Origin: CAYVSF01 sp046482855
GTDB lineage: Bacteria; Bacteroidota; Bacteroidia; Bacteroidales; UBA12077
Assembly: GCA_046482855.1 (NCBI GenBank)
Contig: JAWOEH010000092.1
Location: forward strand, 1-47,490
DNA length: 47,490 bases
Direction: 5' to 3'
The notes under the pieces were generated by a model. The model searched no databases and was not told the origin of the DNA. It worked only from the letters and a program-made list of their open reading frames with translations. A program made the position numbers and the translations under genes. Position 1 is the stretch's first letter, and every line of letters begins with the position of its first letter. Positions 37,702 to 45,716 of the stretch are shown in pieces.

Positions 37702-38769
37702 CTACTCATCCTCTTCCATAGCTTCGGTGCGGCCTGACAGGTAGCGGTGCCATTTTTCAATCACCTGGGTCATGTCATCCGGAATTTCGGAGTTGAATAG
37801 CATACGCTCGCCGGTTGCGGGATGTTCAAAGCCCAGCGATTTGGCATGAAGCGCCTGGCGTGGCAGAATGTTGAAACAATTTTGCACAAACTGTTTGTAC
37901 TTTGTAAAGGTGGTGCCTTTAAGGATCTGATCGCCTCCGTACTCGTTGTCGTTAAACAGCGGATGGCCAAGGTATCGGAAGTGTGCGCGTATTTGGTGTG
38001 TACGTCCGGTTTCCAACCGGCATTTTACTACCGAAATGTAGCCTAGCTCCTCGAGTACCTCATAGTGGGTTACGGCATGTTTCCCATATTCGCCATCGGG
38101 AAAAACAGTCATTACCTTTCGGTTTTTCAAGCTTCGCCCAATGTGTCCGGTAATGGTTCCTTTGGATTCTTTCGGGATGCCCCATACCAGAGCTATATAT
38201 TCGCGGTCGGAGGTTTTATGGAAGAATTGCCCTGCCAGGTGGTTCATGGCTTTTTCGGTTTTGGCAATAACCAACAGGCCGGATGTATTTTTGTCAATAC
38301 GGTGCACCAGGCCGGGACGTTGATCGCCCGACTGAAACAGGGGCGTGTCCTTGAGGTGATGCATCAAGGCATTTACCAAGGTGCCCGAGTAATTTCCGTA
38401 GCCCGGATGTACCACCATGCCGGGTTGTTTATTTACCACCACCAGGTGGTCATCTTCATACACAATATTCAACGGAATATCCTGGGGTATTAATTCAATC
38501 TCGCGTGGGGGGTAGGCCATCACCACGGCCACGTGATCGCCGGGTTTTACTTTGTAATTCGACTTTACCGGAGTGCCATTTACATGGATGTTTCCGGCCT
38601 CGGCGGCCGATTGTATTTTGTTGCGCGACGCATTTTCAATTTTGTTGCCCAGGAATTTGTCTACTCGTAATGGGCTTTGTCCCTTGTCGGCAATAAAGCT
38701 ATGATGTTCAAATAACTCCTGATCTTGTTCCTGATCCTGATATTCATTCAGGTTCCCCTCTTGCTGCAT
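37702..38769 (-). CDS. rluD: RluA-family 23S rRNA pseudouridine synthase (RluD-like)
   Basis: Converts uridines in 23S rRNA (helix 69 in the RluD case) to pseudouridine. 355 residues: an acidic, Gln-rich N-terminal tail (1-30), an S4 RNA-binding domain (about 35-80, R-V-D-K-F-L-G-N-K-I), then the catalytic domain with H-R-I-D-K-N-T-S-G and catalytic Asp159. The C-terminal R-L-E-T-G-R-T-H-Q-I-R-A-H-F is also diagnostic. Third gene of a minus-strand operon; it starts 13 bases after the T9SS-sorted gene ends. Confidence 0.93.
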   Translation of the reverse strand: MQQEGNLNEYQDQEQDQELFEHHSFIADKGQSPLRVDKFLGNKIENASRNKIQSAAEAGNIHVNGTPVKSNYKVKPGDHVAVVMAYPPREIELIPQDIPLNIVYEDDHLVVVNKQPGMVVHPGYGNYSGTLVNALMHHLKDTPLFQSGDQRPGLVHRIDKNTSGLLVIAKTEKAMNHLAGQFFHKTSDREYIALVWGIPKESKGTITGHIGRSLKNRKVMTVFPDGEYGKHAVTHYEVLEELGYISVVKCRLETGRTHQIRAHFRYLGHPLFNDNEYGGDQILKGTTFTKYKQFVQNCFNILPRQALHAKSLGFEHPATGERMLFNSEIPDDMTQVIEKWHRYLSGRTEAMEEDE

Positions 38770-38782
38770 GTGTATGAATTTT

Positions 38783-40732
38783 CTAACGTGAAATTACTAA
38801 CTTATGGGTACTTCGGTGTCCACTGTGGTGAATAATAAGCAGGTACATGCCCTCTTTTATGTCGGCCACCGATAGTGTGCCCGAAGGGTTGTGCCATTGC
38901 TTGTGTATCCGCCCTGAGAGATCTACAATTTCCAGGGCATCGATGGTTTCTCCGGGAAGATCCACCTGTAAATGGTCGTTTGCCGGATTTGGGTATAGCT
39001 TGCCTGCCTGTTGTTCTGTTTCCGGTTCTTTTTGTATATGCGTGGCAAGATCTTTCCGTCCCATAATGGGTCGCATAAGCAGGGCACCTGAAATTGCCGA
39101 AACTGACCATTTGCCATTGAGCATGTAATAGCGTTTTTGTTGGTTGGGCGTATTCAGATCGAGCCCGATATTGAGCATCTCTTCGCTGGTTTTGCGCCAT
39201 CCCAGGAAAAACTCTCCTTCAATAAGAAACGGGGTTTCCAGCGGGTAGTAGGTGAAAGCGCCTGTTTTTTCCGAATATTCCGGCAATAGGCCCGGTTCCT
39301 CATAAATGACAGCTCCAGGTGAACCTTCTTCGGTCACTTCCCTGATTACCAGGGTGAAATATACGCGATTGCTTTCATCCAGGCTTTTATTAAAAAAGAA
39401 ATTGACTCCTTGCAGGGTATCGCGTTTGTAACTGCGGAATTTCACCATGATTTCACCATTACGTGTGCCGGCACCAGACAGCCCGTATCCACCTTCGGCA
39501 GTACCATCGTCATAGGCATAATAATTTTTGAACTCCTGAAGATACCGAATGGTGTCGTTCCACCGGTAAGGTTGGTTGTAGGAAAATTCGTCGGTAATCA
39601 ACCATGCCGATACCTCAAAGGCGGCAGAGTCTTGTCCTTCTTGTATGGGGAAGATGTAGTTGGTACGTCGTGGGTAGGTTTCTTCCACGCCGGGAGCAAT
39701 ATCATCTCCCGTACCTCCGGTAAAGGTATAAGGTGGGTTATTCCCATAAAGATCGACAATGGCAAACTCACGACTGAAATTGATGGTTTGGCTGCCTGTG
39801 TTGCGGTAGGTTACAAAAATGCTGTCGTACATTTCATAGGCATTGGCTCGGGAAAAATGCGAGCAGGGCAATGAACGATAGTTTCGAAGTAGTGGATTCA
39901 ATCGCCGACTGATGGCTACATCATCAATTACCGAATCGGCCTGCGTGCGGTTTTTATCCAGGTACACCATATCCAGGTGCCAGAGATCCACATTGCCGGT
40001 GCGGCTTTGTAAGTCATTGTCGTAGCTCACCGAGGCTTTGTTCCGAAATCGAAATTGAAAGCCGTCCTGTAAGTATTTTTCTTGATTTATGGGCAGTAAT
40101 ACCGGATGAAACTGCTCAAGTGAGTAGGCTCCGGAGCGTGCGCGAATGCGGCTGGTCAAAAGGTTGGTAGTGATAAGTGTGGTGTCGTTGCTGCTCATTT
40201 GGAAATTGGCATACCATACGGTTTGCCATGTACTATCAACAGGAGAGTAGAATTCTACAAGCAGGGAATCAATTCCTTCGGGAGGGTCGAGCAATCCTTT
40301 AGGCAGAACAAAGAAACTCAGGTAAACGCTGTCTGCTGGCGTATAGCTCAACTCAATGGGTTGCGAAGTGAGCTTATCTGCCTGAAAACTATTCTGACTT
40401 GCGTTTTCATATAGATAACCATCCTGATCGAAAGCATCGAGGGTTGCGATACCAATGGTGTAAAAAGCATTTACGTATTGGTTGTTAATCGTTGCGTAGC
40501 GGTCCGTCCAAAGTTCAGAAGCGGGATTTGCTCCGGGTTTGGCAAAATCATCGATAAAGGGCAGGCTAATGGCCGTTTGGTTTTTCAAACGCGAAGCCTG
40601 TTGAGCGCTGAAGGGTTCTGACGGACGGTGTTGTTGAGAAAGCGGGATGTATTGTTCCTGGCAAAGAGCCGTAGACCCTAAGCTTATAAGCGCTATTGCG
40701 GCAATAATCCATTTACTCCAGTAACATCTCAT
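38783..40732 (-). CDS. Secreted protein with T9SS type A C-terminal sorting domain
   Basis: 649 residues. It has a Sec signal peptide (hydrophobic residues about 10-22, cleavage after A-L-C, about 25) and a large beta-rich passenger with no enzyme motif. The C-terminal sorting domain of about 70 residues has L-Y-P-N-P-A-N-D, L-E-I-V-D-L-S-G-R, I-K-E-G-M-Y-L-L-I and a final K-L-V-I-S-R. Such domains direct export by the type IX system and surface anchoring. The ATG at 40732 overlaps the end of the PASTA gene by 20 bases; a TTG at 40738 is less likely. Being tied to envelope genes, the passenger may be a surface or wall-related structural protein, but its role is unknown. Confidence 0.9.
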   Translation of the reverse strand: MRCYWSKWIIAAIALISLGSTALCQEQYIPLSQQHRPSEPFSAQQASRLKNQTAISLPFIDDFAKPGANPASELWTDRYATINNQYVNAFYTIGIATLDAFDQDGYLYENASQNSFQADKLTSQPIELSYTPADSVYLSFFVLPKGLLDPPEGIDSLLVEFYSPVDSTWQTVWYANFQMSSNDTTLITTNLLTSRIRARSGAYSLEQFHPVLLPINQEKYLQDGFQFRFRNKASVSYDNDLQSRTGNVDLWHLDMVYLDKNRTQADSVIDDVAISRRLNPLLRNYRSLPCSHFSRANAYEMYDSIFVTYRNTGSQTINFSREFAIVDLYGNNPPYTFTGGTGDDIAPGVEETYPRRTNYIFPIQEGQDSAAFEVSAWLITDEFSYNQPYRWNDTIRYLQEFKNYYAYDDGTAEGGYGLSGAGTRNGEIMVKFRSYKRDTLQGVNFFFNKSLDESNRVYFTLVIREVTEEGSPGAVIYEEPGLLPEYSEKTGAFTYYPLETPFLIEGEFFLGWRKTSEEMLNIGLDLNTPNQQKRYYMLNGKWSVSAISGALLMRPIMGRKDLATHIQKEPETEQQAGKLYPNPANDHLQVDLPGETIDALEIVDLSGRIHKQWHNPSGTLSVADIKEGMYLLIIHHSGHRSTHKLVISR

Positions 40733-41555
40733 CTTCAATAATTAGGCTGTCGATTAATTCGGTAGTGTCGGGCATAAATAAAGTGGAGTCGATGCTCAAC
40801 CATAAGTCAACTGAGGTGCCAAGTCGAATTTGTTTGTCCTTTTTATACGAAGGGTACTGACGCCAAACTTTTGCTCTTGCACTGTCCTTGTCGGTCTCTA
40901 CGGATTCGTCGTATATGGTGGCGCCCACGTTAAGGGCTGCTCGCAATAGTCGATCCCGGGCCTCCATATAGGTGAATTCATAAAGATCGGGTATCCCGGT
41001 ACGCTCACTGCTCAGGCCACTTCCCAGCACCAAATCAACTTTGGTTCCTTTTTCGATCATGGAGCCGGGAGCAAGTTCTTTTTCATCTAATTGTTGGCGT
41101 AGCACGTTGTTAATCGCAATATCGGGAACATGAATCAGCTTACCTACTTCCAGGCCCACACTTTTTAGCATCGATTTTGCCTGGCGGTGCGAAACACCCA
41201 CTACATTGGGCATGGTTACTTTTTCGGGGTTAAAGGCATTGCTGGTAATTAATATGCGGCGGTTCTTTTTTACCTGAAAACCCGCTGGTGGATTTTGGTC
41301 GATAACGGTGCCCTTTTTGCGCTCATTATTGTATACCGAATCTACAAGTTCAAAGCGTAACTCTTTTGCTTCGGCTACTTCTCTGGCTTCGTCAATGGTG
41401 TATCCGGTTAAATCGGGCACGTGAATGGTTTGCCCATGATGCGTATAAATACGTAAACCGAGCAAGGTGATGAGAATAAGCGCAATAAGTACGCCTACCG
41501 AAATAGCCAGGTGCTTGAGAAATAGTTTGCTGGTAATAAACTTTACGAATTTCAC
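40713..41555 (-). CDS. Single-pass membrane protein with three PASTA domains
   Basis: 280 residues: one membrane helix (about 15-35), then three PASTA units (about 43-110, 112-180 and 182-255). Each has the V-P-D-L / M-P-N-V-V-G / I-P-D-L start and repeated helices between beta strands. PASTA domains bind uncrosslinked peptidoglycan, but here no kinase domain precedes them, unlike PrkC or StkP. The C-terminus is acidic. It heads the minus-strand operon PASTA, T9SS-sorted protein, rluD; the next stop/start overlap is 20 bases. The promoter is at 41635-41642. A role as a periplasmic wall sensor or scaffold is inference. Confidence 0.9.
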   Translation of the reverse strand: MKFVKFITSKLFLKHLAISVGVLIALILITLLGLRIYTHHGQTIHVPDLTGYTIDEAREVAEAKELRFELVDSVYNNERKKGTVIDQNPPAGFQVKKNRRILITSNAFNPEKVTMPNVVGVSHRQAKSMLKSVGLEVGKLIHVPDIAINNVLRQQLDEKELAPGSMIEKGTKVDLVLGSGLSSERTGIPDLYEFTYMEARDRLLRAALNVGATIYDESVETDKDSARAKVWRQYPSYKKDKQIRLGTSVDLWLSIDSTLFMPDTTELIDSLIIEDEMLLE

Positions 41556-41634
41556 TGGATATGCTTTTAGTTCGCTTTCAAATGCTTTTTCTTAATATTC
41601 GTCATTTTGGGGTTTAGTACACAAAACGACAAAG

Positions 41635-41642
41635 CAAAGATA
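41635..41642 (-). promoter_or_regulatory. Promoter -7 box (TATCTTTG) of the PASTA operon
   Basis: Exact TAnnTTTG match on the minus strand, 11 bases past the mqnE stop and 80 bases before the PASTA ATG. No convincing -33 TTTG. Confidence 0.5.
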
Positions 41643-41652
41643 AAATTATGCA

Positions 41653-42819
41653 TCAAGATTCAGAAATATTTTTCGTTGTCTCGGGTTCAAAACTTTGTAA
41701 AGGTCGGTATAATGTATCGCGCTCTACTGCCCTAAGGCCTGTTTGATGTATTAAGTGAATTAAATCGTGGGTACTCATGGCCGGGTTTGTCTCTTTTGAA
41801 CCTGCCATGGTGTAAATTCGGGTGCTATCCTCAATGGTGCCATCCAAATCATCTACGCCAAAAGAAAGAGCCAACTGCGCGGCATCTTTCCCAATCATGG
41901 GCCAGTAGGCTTTTATGTGGGGAATATTATCAAGAAAGATGCGTGCTACGGCATAGTTTTTCATGTCCTCCAACAGCGTAGCTTCCGGAATGTGCGATAA
42001 ACGATTGTTGGCGTTTTTGAATTTTAGTGGAATAAAGGCATTGAACCCTTTTGTTATATCTTGCAGTTGGCGTAGCTGTTGCATATGGTCGATGCGGTCG
42101 GTCAGCGATTCGATGTGTCCGTAAAGCATGGTGGCGTTTGAGTGCAATCCTTGTTTATGGGCCTCCTTATGAATCTGCAACCAATCCTCGCCATTGGACT
42201 TTTCGTGGCACACTTTTTTGCGCACCTGAGGGTTGAAGATTTCAGCGCCTCCACCTGGTAGGGAGCCCAGTCCTCTGTCCTTTAAATAGCGAAATCCCTC
42301 GTCGAGAGGCATTCGTGCCTTTTTGCACATAAAATCGATTTCTACGGCAGTAAAGGCTTTGATATGAATCGTTGGGTAGTTTTTATGTATCTGCTCTATG
42401 AGGCTCCCGTAATAATGAATGTCGCGGTCGGGATGCACTCCGCCCACAATGTGTACCTCCGTAATGCCTTTGTGAGCTGCCGCTTCCACCTTTTGCAACA
42501 TCTCCTGGTTGCTGAAGCTCCAGGCTCCCTCTTCATGGGCTTTACGATGATAAGAACAGAAATGGCAATCGTACACACAAATATTTGTGGGTTCCAGATG
42601 TATGTTGTGGTTGAAAAAAACATCCTCGCCATTTTTCTGTTTTCGTACCCATGTCGCCAGCATGCCTATTAGTGGCAAATCCATTTGGTACAATTCTTCT
42701 CCTTCCCCAGGTGTGAGCCGTTCCTGTTTCAGGATTTTTTGAATGAGTTGCTTGTTGGGGTGGGATTGGGCCAGGCTGCTCAACAGAGGGTCGGTAAGAT
42801 GATTCATAACAGTTTTCAT
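41653..42819 (-). CDS. mqnE: Aminofutalosine synthase (MqnE), radical SAM
   Basis: Radical SAM enzyme of the futalosine route to menaquinone; it adds a carboxyvinyl chorismate derivative to a SAM-derived adenosyl group. 388 residues: the [4Fe-4S] C-x3-C-x2-C is Cys81, Cys85, Cys88 (N-I-C-V-Y-D-C-H-F-C), followed by H-I-V-G-G-V-H-P-D, H-I-K-A-F-T-A-V-E-I, G-S-L-P-G-G-G-A-E-I and N-A-T-M-L-Y-G-H-I-E, which favour MqnE over MqnC. The frame opens to a GTG at 42885, but a near-match promoter (TATATTCG, 42852-42859) lies inside it, so ATG 42819 is preferred. The other mqn genes are not here. Confidence 0.9.
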   Translation of the reverse strand: MKTVMNHLTDPLLSSLAQSHPNKQLIQKILKQERLTPGEGEELYQMDLPLIGMLATWVRKQKNGEDVFFNHNIHLEPTNICVYDCHFCSYHRKAHEEGAWSFSNQEMLQKVEAAAHKGITEVHIVGGVHPDRDIHYYGSLIEQIHKNYPTIHIKAFTAVEIDFMCKKARMPLDEGFRYLKDRGLGSLPGGGAEIFNPQVRKKVCHEKSNGEDWLQIHKEAHKQGLHSNATMLYGHIESLTDRIDHMQQLRQLQDITKGFNAFIPLKFKNANNRLSHIPEATLLEDMKNYAVARIFLDNIPHIKAYWPMIGKDAAQLALSFGVDDLDGTIEDSTRIYTMAGSKETNPAMSTHDLIHLIHQTGLRAVERDTLYRPLQSFEPETTKNISES

Positions 42820-42893
42820 TTCAAATACTCCCAAGAATAACGTGTTTTTTGCGAATATATGGCGCTTTTGGCAAAAAACTGGCACCAGGGTAC

Positions 42894-42917
42894 AAAAAAA
42901 GGACGTTCACAACGTCC
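42894..42917 (-). terminator. Intrinsic terminator of rpmH
   Basis: On the minus strand GGACGTT / AACGTCC (42911-42917 and 42901-42907), 3-base loop, then seven T (42894-42900). It begins 29 bases after the rpmH stop. Confidence 0.85.
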
Positions 42918-42945
42918 TTTTCATATAAGAGCTTTGGTTCTTCGC

Positions 42946-43104
42946 TTATTTCTTATGAACGATACCGTCTGAAACAGTTAATCTCTTACGTCCTTTTGCA
43001 CGTCGGGCAGATAATACTTTTCGTCCGCTAACTGAGGCATTTCGTGAACGAAACCCGTGTTTGTTTTTCTTCTTTCTTACTGAAGGTTGAAATGTACGTT
43101 TCAT
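42946..43104 (-). CDS. rpmH: 50S ribosomal protein L34
   Basis: 52 codons, read directly from the minus strand: M-K-R-T-F-Q-P-S-V-R-K-K-K-N-K-H-G-F-R-S, then R-N-A-S-V-S-G-R-K-V-L-S-A-R-R-A-K-G-R-K-R-L. The M-K-R-T-F-Q-P-S start and H-G-F-R-x-R motif are diagnostic of L34. The protein is somewhat longer than the E. coli form (46). It has its own promoter (43150-43179) and terminator. Unlike many bacteria, rnpA and dnaA are not next to it here. Confidence 0.96.
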   Translation of the reverse strand: MKRTFQPSVRKKKNKHGFRSRNASVSGRKVLSARRAKGRKRLTVSDGIVHKK

Positions 43105-43149
43105 CGGAAAATATTTTTTCTAAGTTATTTACCTGTTTATTTGGAACTG

Positions 43150-43179
43150 CAAAAGTAACTTTTTTTTAATTATTGCAAA
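43150..43179 (-). promoter_or_regulatory. rpmH promoter
   Basis: On the minus strand TTTG (43176-43179), 18-base AT-rich spacer, TACTTTTG (43150-43157) followed by CAG. Leader about 40 bases. This is one of the better promoters in the window. Confidence 0.7.
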
Positions 43180-43191
43180 AGCTTTTTCATA

Positions 43192-43824
43192 TTAAATTGG
43201 AACGTACACCACTTTTTTTGTCTCGAAGAAAGGGGCTTCAAAGAAGTCACTTATTGGGTAATAGCTGACCCTGTTGGTAAAGCGTTGCATTTCTTCGGTA
43301 AGATCTCCGCCCTTGAGGTAGAGGATGCCATTGGGCAGTGGATTAAAATGATCCTTGCGGTTTATTCGCTGTTGTGTCCAGGCGTAAAACCGGTTAAATT
43401 CTGTTACGGCCCGGCTAACAACAAAATGGTAGGAGCCTTTGAGTTTTTCGGCGCGTTTTTGCTCGGCGGTAACATTTTTTAGCTCAAGGGCTGTAGCCAT
43501 TTCTTCTACCACATGAATTTTCTTGGCAATGGAGTCTACCAAATGAAAGGTGCAGTCAGGAAAAAGAATGGCCAGGGGGATTCCCGGAAAGCCTCCGCCT
43601 GTGCCCACATCCAATACACGTGTGCCGGGCGCAAAGGAAATAACCTTGGCAATAGACAGAGAGTGTAGCACGTGCTTCACCATGAGGTTGTCGATATCTT
43701 TGCGTGAAACCACGTTTATGCGTTCGTTCCAATAGGTGTAAAGGGAGCTTATCTTCCCGAATTGTTCCTTTTGTAAGGGTGTGAGATGGGGAAAGTATGT
43801 TTCTAACATCGATATATCGCTCAT
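43192..43824 (-). CDS. rsmG: 16S rRNA (guanine527-N7)-methyltransferase (RsmG/GidB)
   Basis: 210-residue SAM-dependent methyltransferase acting on G527 of 16S rRNA. The SAM motif V-L-D-V-G-T-G-G-G-F-P-G-I-P-L-A is at about 69-84, preceded by K-H-V-L-H-S-L-S, and followed by F-V-V-S-R-A-V-T (catalytic/binding region about 133). It starts 6 bases after the sigma-factor stop, so the two are in one operon. No parA or parB neighbours, unlike the common gidA/gidB layout. Confidence 0.95.
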   Translation of the reverse strand: MSDISMLETYFPHLTPLQKEQFGKISSLYTYWNERINVVSRKDIDNLMVKHVLHSLSIAKVISFAPGTRVLDVGTGGGFPGIPLAILFPDCTFHLVDSIAKKIHVVEEMATALELKNVTAEQKRAEKLKGSYHFVVSRAVTEFNRFYAWTQQRINRKDHFNPLPNGILYLKGGDLTEEMQRFTNRVSYYPISDFFEAPFFETKKVVYVPI

Positions 43825-43830
43825 AGGTAG

Positions 43831-44436
43831 TTAGCGGAGGTTTGGGTTTTTGTGCTTCAGTATGTTGAAGAGAAGTTCGCGGGCTCGGAAAAGTTGTGCC
43901 TTTACAGTACCTATGGGGAGATCCAGCTCATTGGCAATCTCTTCATAGCTGTATTCCTTGAAATAGCGGAGCTCAACCAGTGTGCGGTAGCGTGGTTTTA
44001 ATTTGTCCACAACTTCCCGCATAAGCGTCTTGCGTTGATGCTTTATCATGTCCTCTTCGGGATCTAAACCATCGGCTTGCAGGGGTGCCGTAAATGAATT
44101 GTCCTGATCGTCGTTCGATTGATCGAGCGAGATCATATTGGCTTTCTTCTTGCGAATAAAATCGATACAATTATTGGTGGCAATTTTAAAGAGCCATGTA
44201 CTAAAAGCATAGTTGGGTGTGTATTGTTCCAGGTTTTTAAAGGCCTTGCCAAAGGCTTCAATGGTCAAATCCTCGGCATCGCTCTTGTTATTTATCATCT
44301 TCAAGAGCATATAATAAATAGCATCTTTATATCTTTCCATCAATTCAGCATAGGCACGTTCATCGCCAGTTATTGCTTGTTGTACAAGCTTGTAGTCGAG
44401 TTTGGCCTTTTCCGAAAGATTGGGATTTACTTCCAT
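43831..44436 (-). CDS. ECF-type RNA polymerase sigma-70 factor
   Basis: 201 residues with sigma region 2 (about 30-95: D-A-E-D-L-T-I-E-A-F-G-K-A-F, F-S-T-W-L-F-K-I-A-T-N-N-C-I-D-F) and region 4 (about 140-190: Y-S-Y-E-E-I-A-N-E-L-D-L-P-I-G-T-V-K-A-Q-L-F-R-A-R). No anti-sigma gene is adjacent; instead rsmG follows. The sequence type resembles the broadly conserved Bacteroidota ECF that includes P. gingivalis SigP, which acts with PorX in T9SS control; that identity is a guess. The frame opens to a TTG at 44472, but the promoter box at 44470-44477 puts the start at ATG 44436. It overlaps the GT2 gene by 10 bases. Confidence 0.9.
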   Translation of the reverse strand: MEVNPNLSEKAKLDYKLVQQAITGDERAYAELMERYKDAIYYMLLKMINNKSDAEDLTIEAFGKAFKNLEQYTPNYAFSTWLFKIATNNCIDFIRKKKANMISLDQSNDDQDNSFTAPLQADGLDPEEDMIKHQRKTLMREVVDKLKPRYRTLVELRYFKEYSYEEIANELDLPIGTVKAQLFRARELLFNILKHKNPNLR

Positions 44437-45569
44437 CGATTTGGTTTTACAGAGATTAAATTGTGAGCCCAAAAGTAAAAATAAAGAAAAGGAATTAATA
44501 TGTCATATCCCAGGGCAGGGAAAAAAAGTTTTTTTTCCTTAAACTGATGTGTGGCTTTTGCCAATACAACTATTTGCAAAAGCCATCTCAGAGCAGCTGC
44601 TCCTGCGATGTAGGGCCATAATTCAGGGAACCATACAAGAGCGAGAACAAGGCTGGCGATCAAAAGGACCCGACTAAAGGGCTCCCATAAAAGTCGGCGG
44701 CGCGTGCCTTTTGTATAGTGGCTTGAGGTGCTGATATGGCGTCGTTTCTGTGAACTCCAGGCGCCAAAGCTGCGTTCTGGCAGGGAGTAAGTGAATGCTT
44801 CGGGCTGCAGGCATCGGGCTGTATTTCGCTGCGTTGAAGCCTGCTGGACAAAGAGATCATCGTCGCCGGAGGCGATATGGTAATGGCTGGCAAAGCCTCT
44901 GTTTTTGAAAAACAGATCTTTTGTATACGCCAGGTTTCGGCCTACACCCATATAGGTTCGTCGGGCAGCCGAGAAGGTGAAGTATTGCAGGGCAATAAAC
45001 ATAGTCTCAAAACGGATGAGGCTGTTCAGCAGGCCCCCCTCTTTTTTATAGCCGCCATAGCCCAGGATTAGCTCTTTCCCAGGCTTCATATACGTGCTGA
45101 GGAGGCGTAGCCAGTTTTTTGATGCGGGTTCACAATCGGCGTCCGTATGGACAAGCCAGTTGTTTTTTGCTGCCTTTATTCCTACAGTTAGAGCCAGCTT
45201 CTTACCATGCGAAAATTTTTCGTCTTGGTTGATGCGTGTGAAACGAAAATGAGGATATTTTTGCGCAAAGGCGTTTAGTACTGCTTCGCTATTGTCTGTT
45301 GAGCAATCGTCAACAACAATTACTTCGAAATTTGTGTAAGCTTGTTCTAAGATAGCCGGTAAATGCTTTTGCAGATTCTCTTCTTCGTTGCGTGCGCAAA
45401 TAATTACCGATAGCGGAGGGTTGTGCGATTCCACTTGCACAGGCTTGCTCAGGGCAAAGATGCGCATATAATAAAAAAAGTAGTAAAATAATTGGATGGC
45501 CAGCATCAGGCCTCCAATAATTAGTGCGCTCGTACGCGGATGCTCCAGAAAATAGTTGATGTATTCCAC
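44427..45569 (-). CDS. Membrane-anchored family 2 glycosyltransferase
   Basis: About 380 residues: an N-terminal membrane helix (about 18-35), a GT-A catalytic domain and two or three C-terminal helices (about 300-375). The catalytic part has V-I-I-C-A-R-N-E-E-E-N-L, V-V-D-D-C-S-T-D-N-S, H-T-D-A-D-C-E-P for metal binding, and Q-K-R-R-H in place of the processive Q-x-x-R-W. It is a typical inner-membrane GT2 of Bacteroidota with unknown acceptor. The start is uncertain: GTG 45569 or TTG 45593. The end overlaps the sigma gene, whose promoter therefore lies inside this coding region. Confidence 0.88.
   Translation of the reverse strand: MEYINYFLEHPRTSALIIGGLMLAIQLFYYFFYYMRIFALSKPVQVESHNPPLSVIICARNEEENLQKHLPAILEQAYTNFEVIVVDDCSTDNSEAVLNAFAQKYPHFRFTRINQDEKFSHGKKLALTVGIKAAKNNWLVHTDADCEPASKNWLRLLSTYMKPGKELILGYGGYKKEGGLLNSLIRFETMFIALQYFTFSAARRTYMGVGRNLAYTKDLFFKNRGFASHYHIASGDDDLFVQQASTQRNTARCLQPEAFTYSLPERSFGAWSSQKRRHISTSSHYTKGTRRRLLWEPFSRVLLIASLVLALVWFPELWPYIAGAAALRWLLQIVVLAKATHQFKEKKLFFPALGYDILIPFLYFYFWAHNLISVKPNRWK
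44470..44477 (-). promoter_or_regulatory. Sigma factor/rsmG promoter (-7 box TACTTTTG)
   Basis: Exact TAnnTTTG match on the minus strand, about 34 bases before the sigma ATG at 44436 and inside the last codons of the GT2 gene. No clear -33 element. Confidence 0.5.
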
Positions 45570-45667
45570 TCGGGTAATTTTTAGCCATGACAATTTTAGA
45601 AAACATTTTTTTCTATTGCAAGCTACCAGGTTTATTTAATTGCAAAATGCAACTTGATAAATAGTAT

Positions 45668-45675
45668 TATCTTTG
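45668..45675 (+). promoter_or_regulatory. tgt promoter (-7 box TATCTTTG)
   Basis: Exact TAnnTTTG match, 41 bases before the ATG at 45717. The -33 spacing is loose. Confidence 0.5.
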
Positions 45676-45716
45676 AGGCCGAATGTAATTGTTGAAGAAC
45701 GATAAAAGAAAAAGTG

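Noticed and set aside
44430..44472. Longer N-terminus of the sigma factor from a TTG at 44472
   Set aside because: The TTG lies within the promoter box itself; ATG 44436 gives the normal ECF N-terminus.
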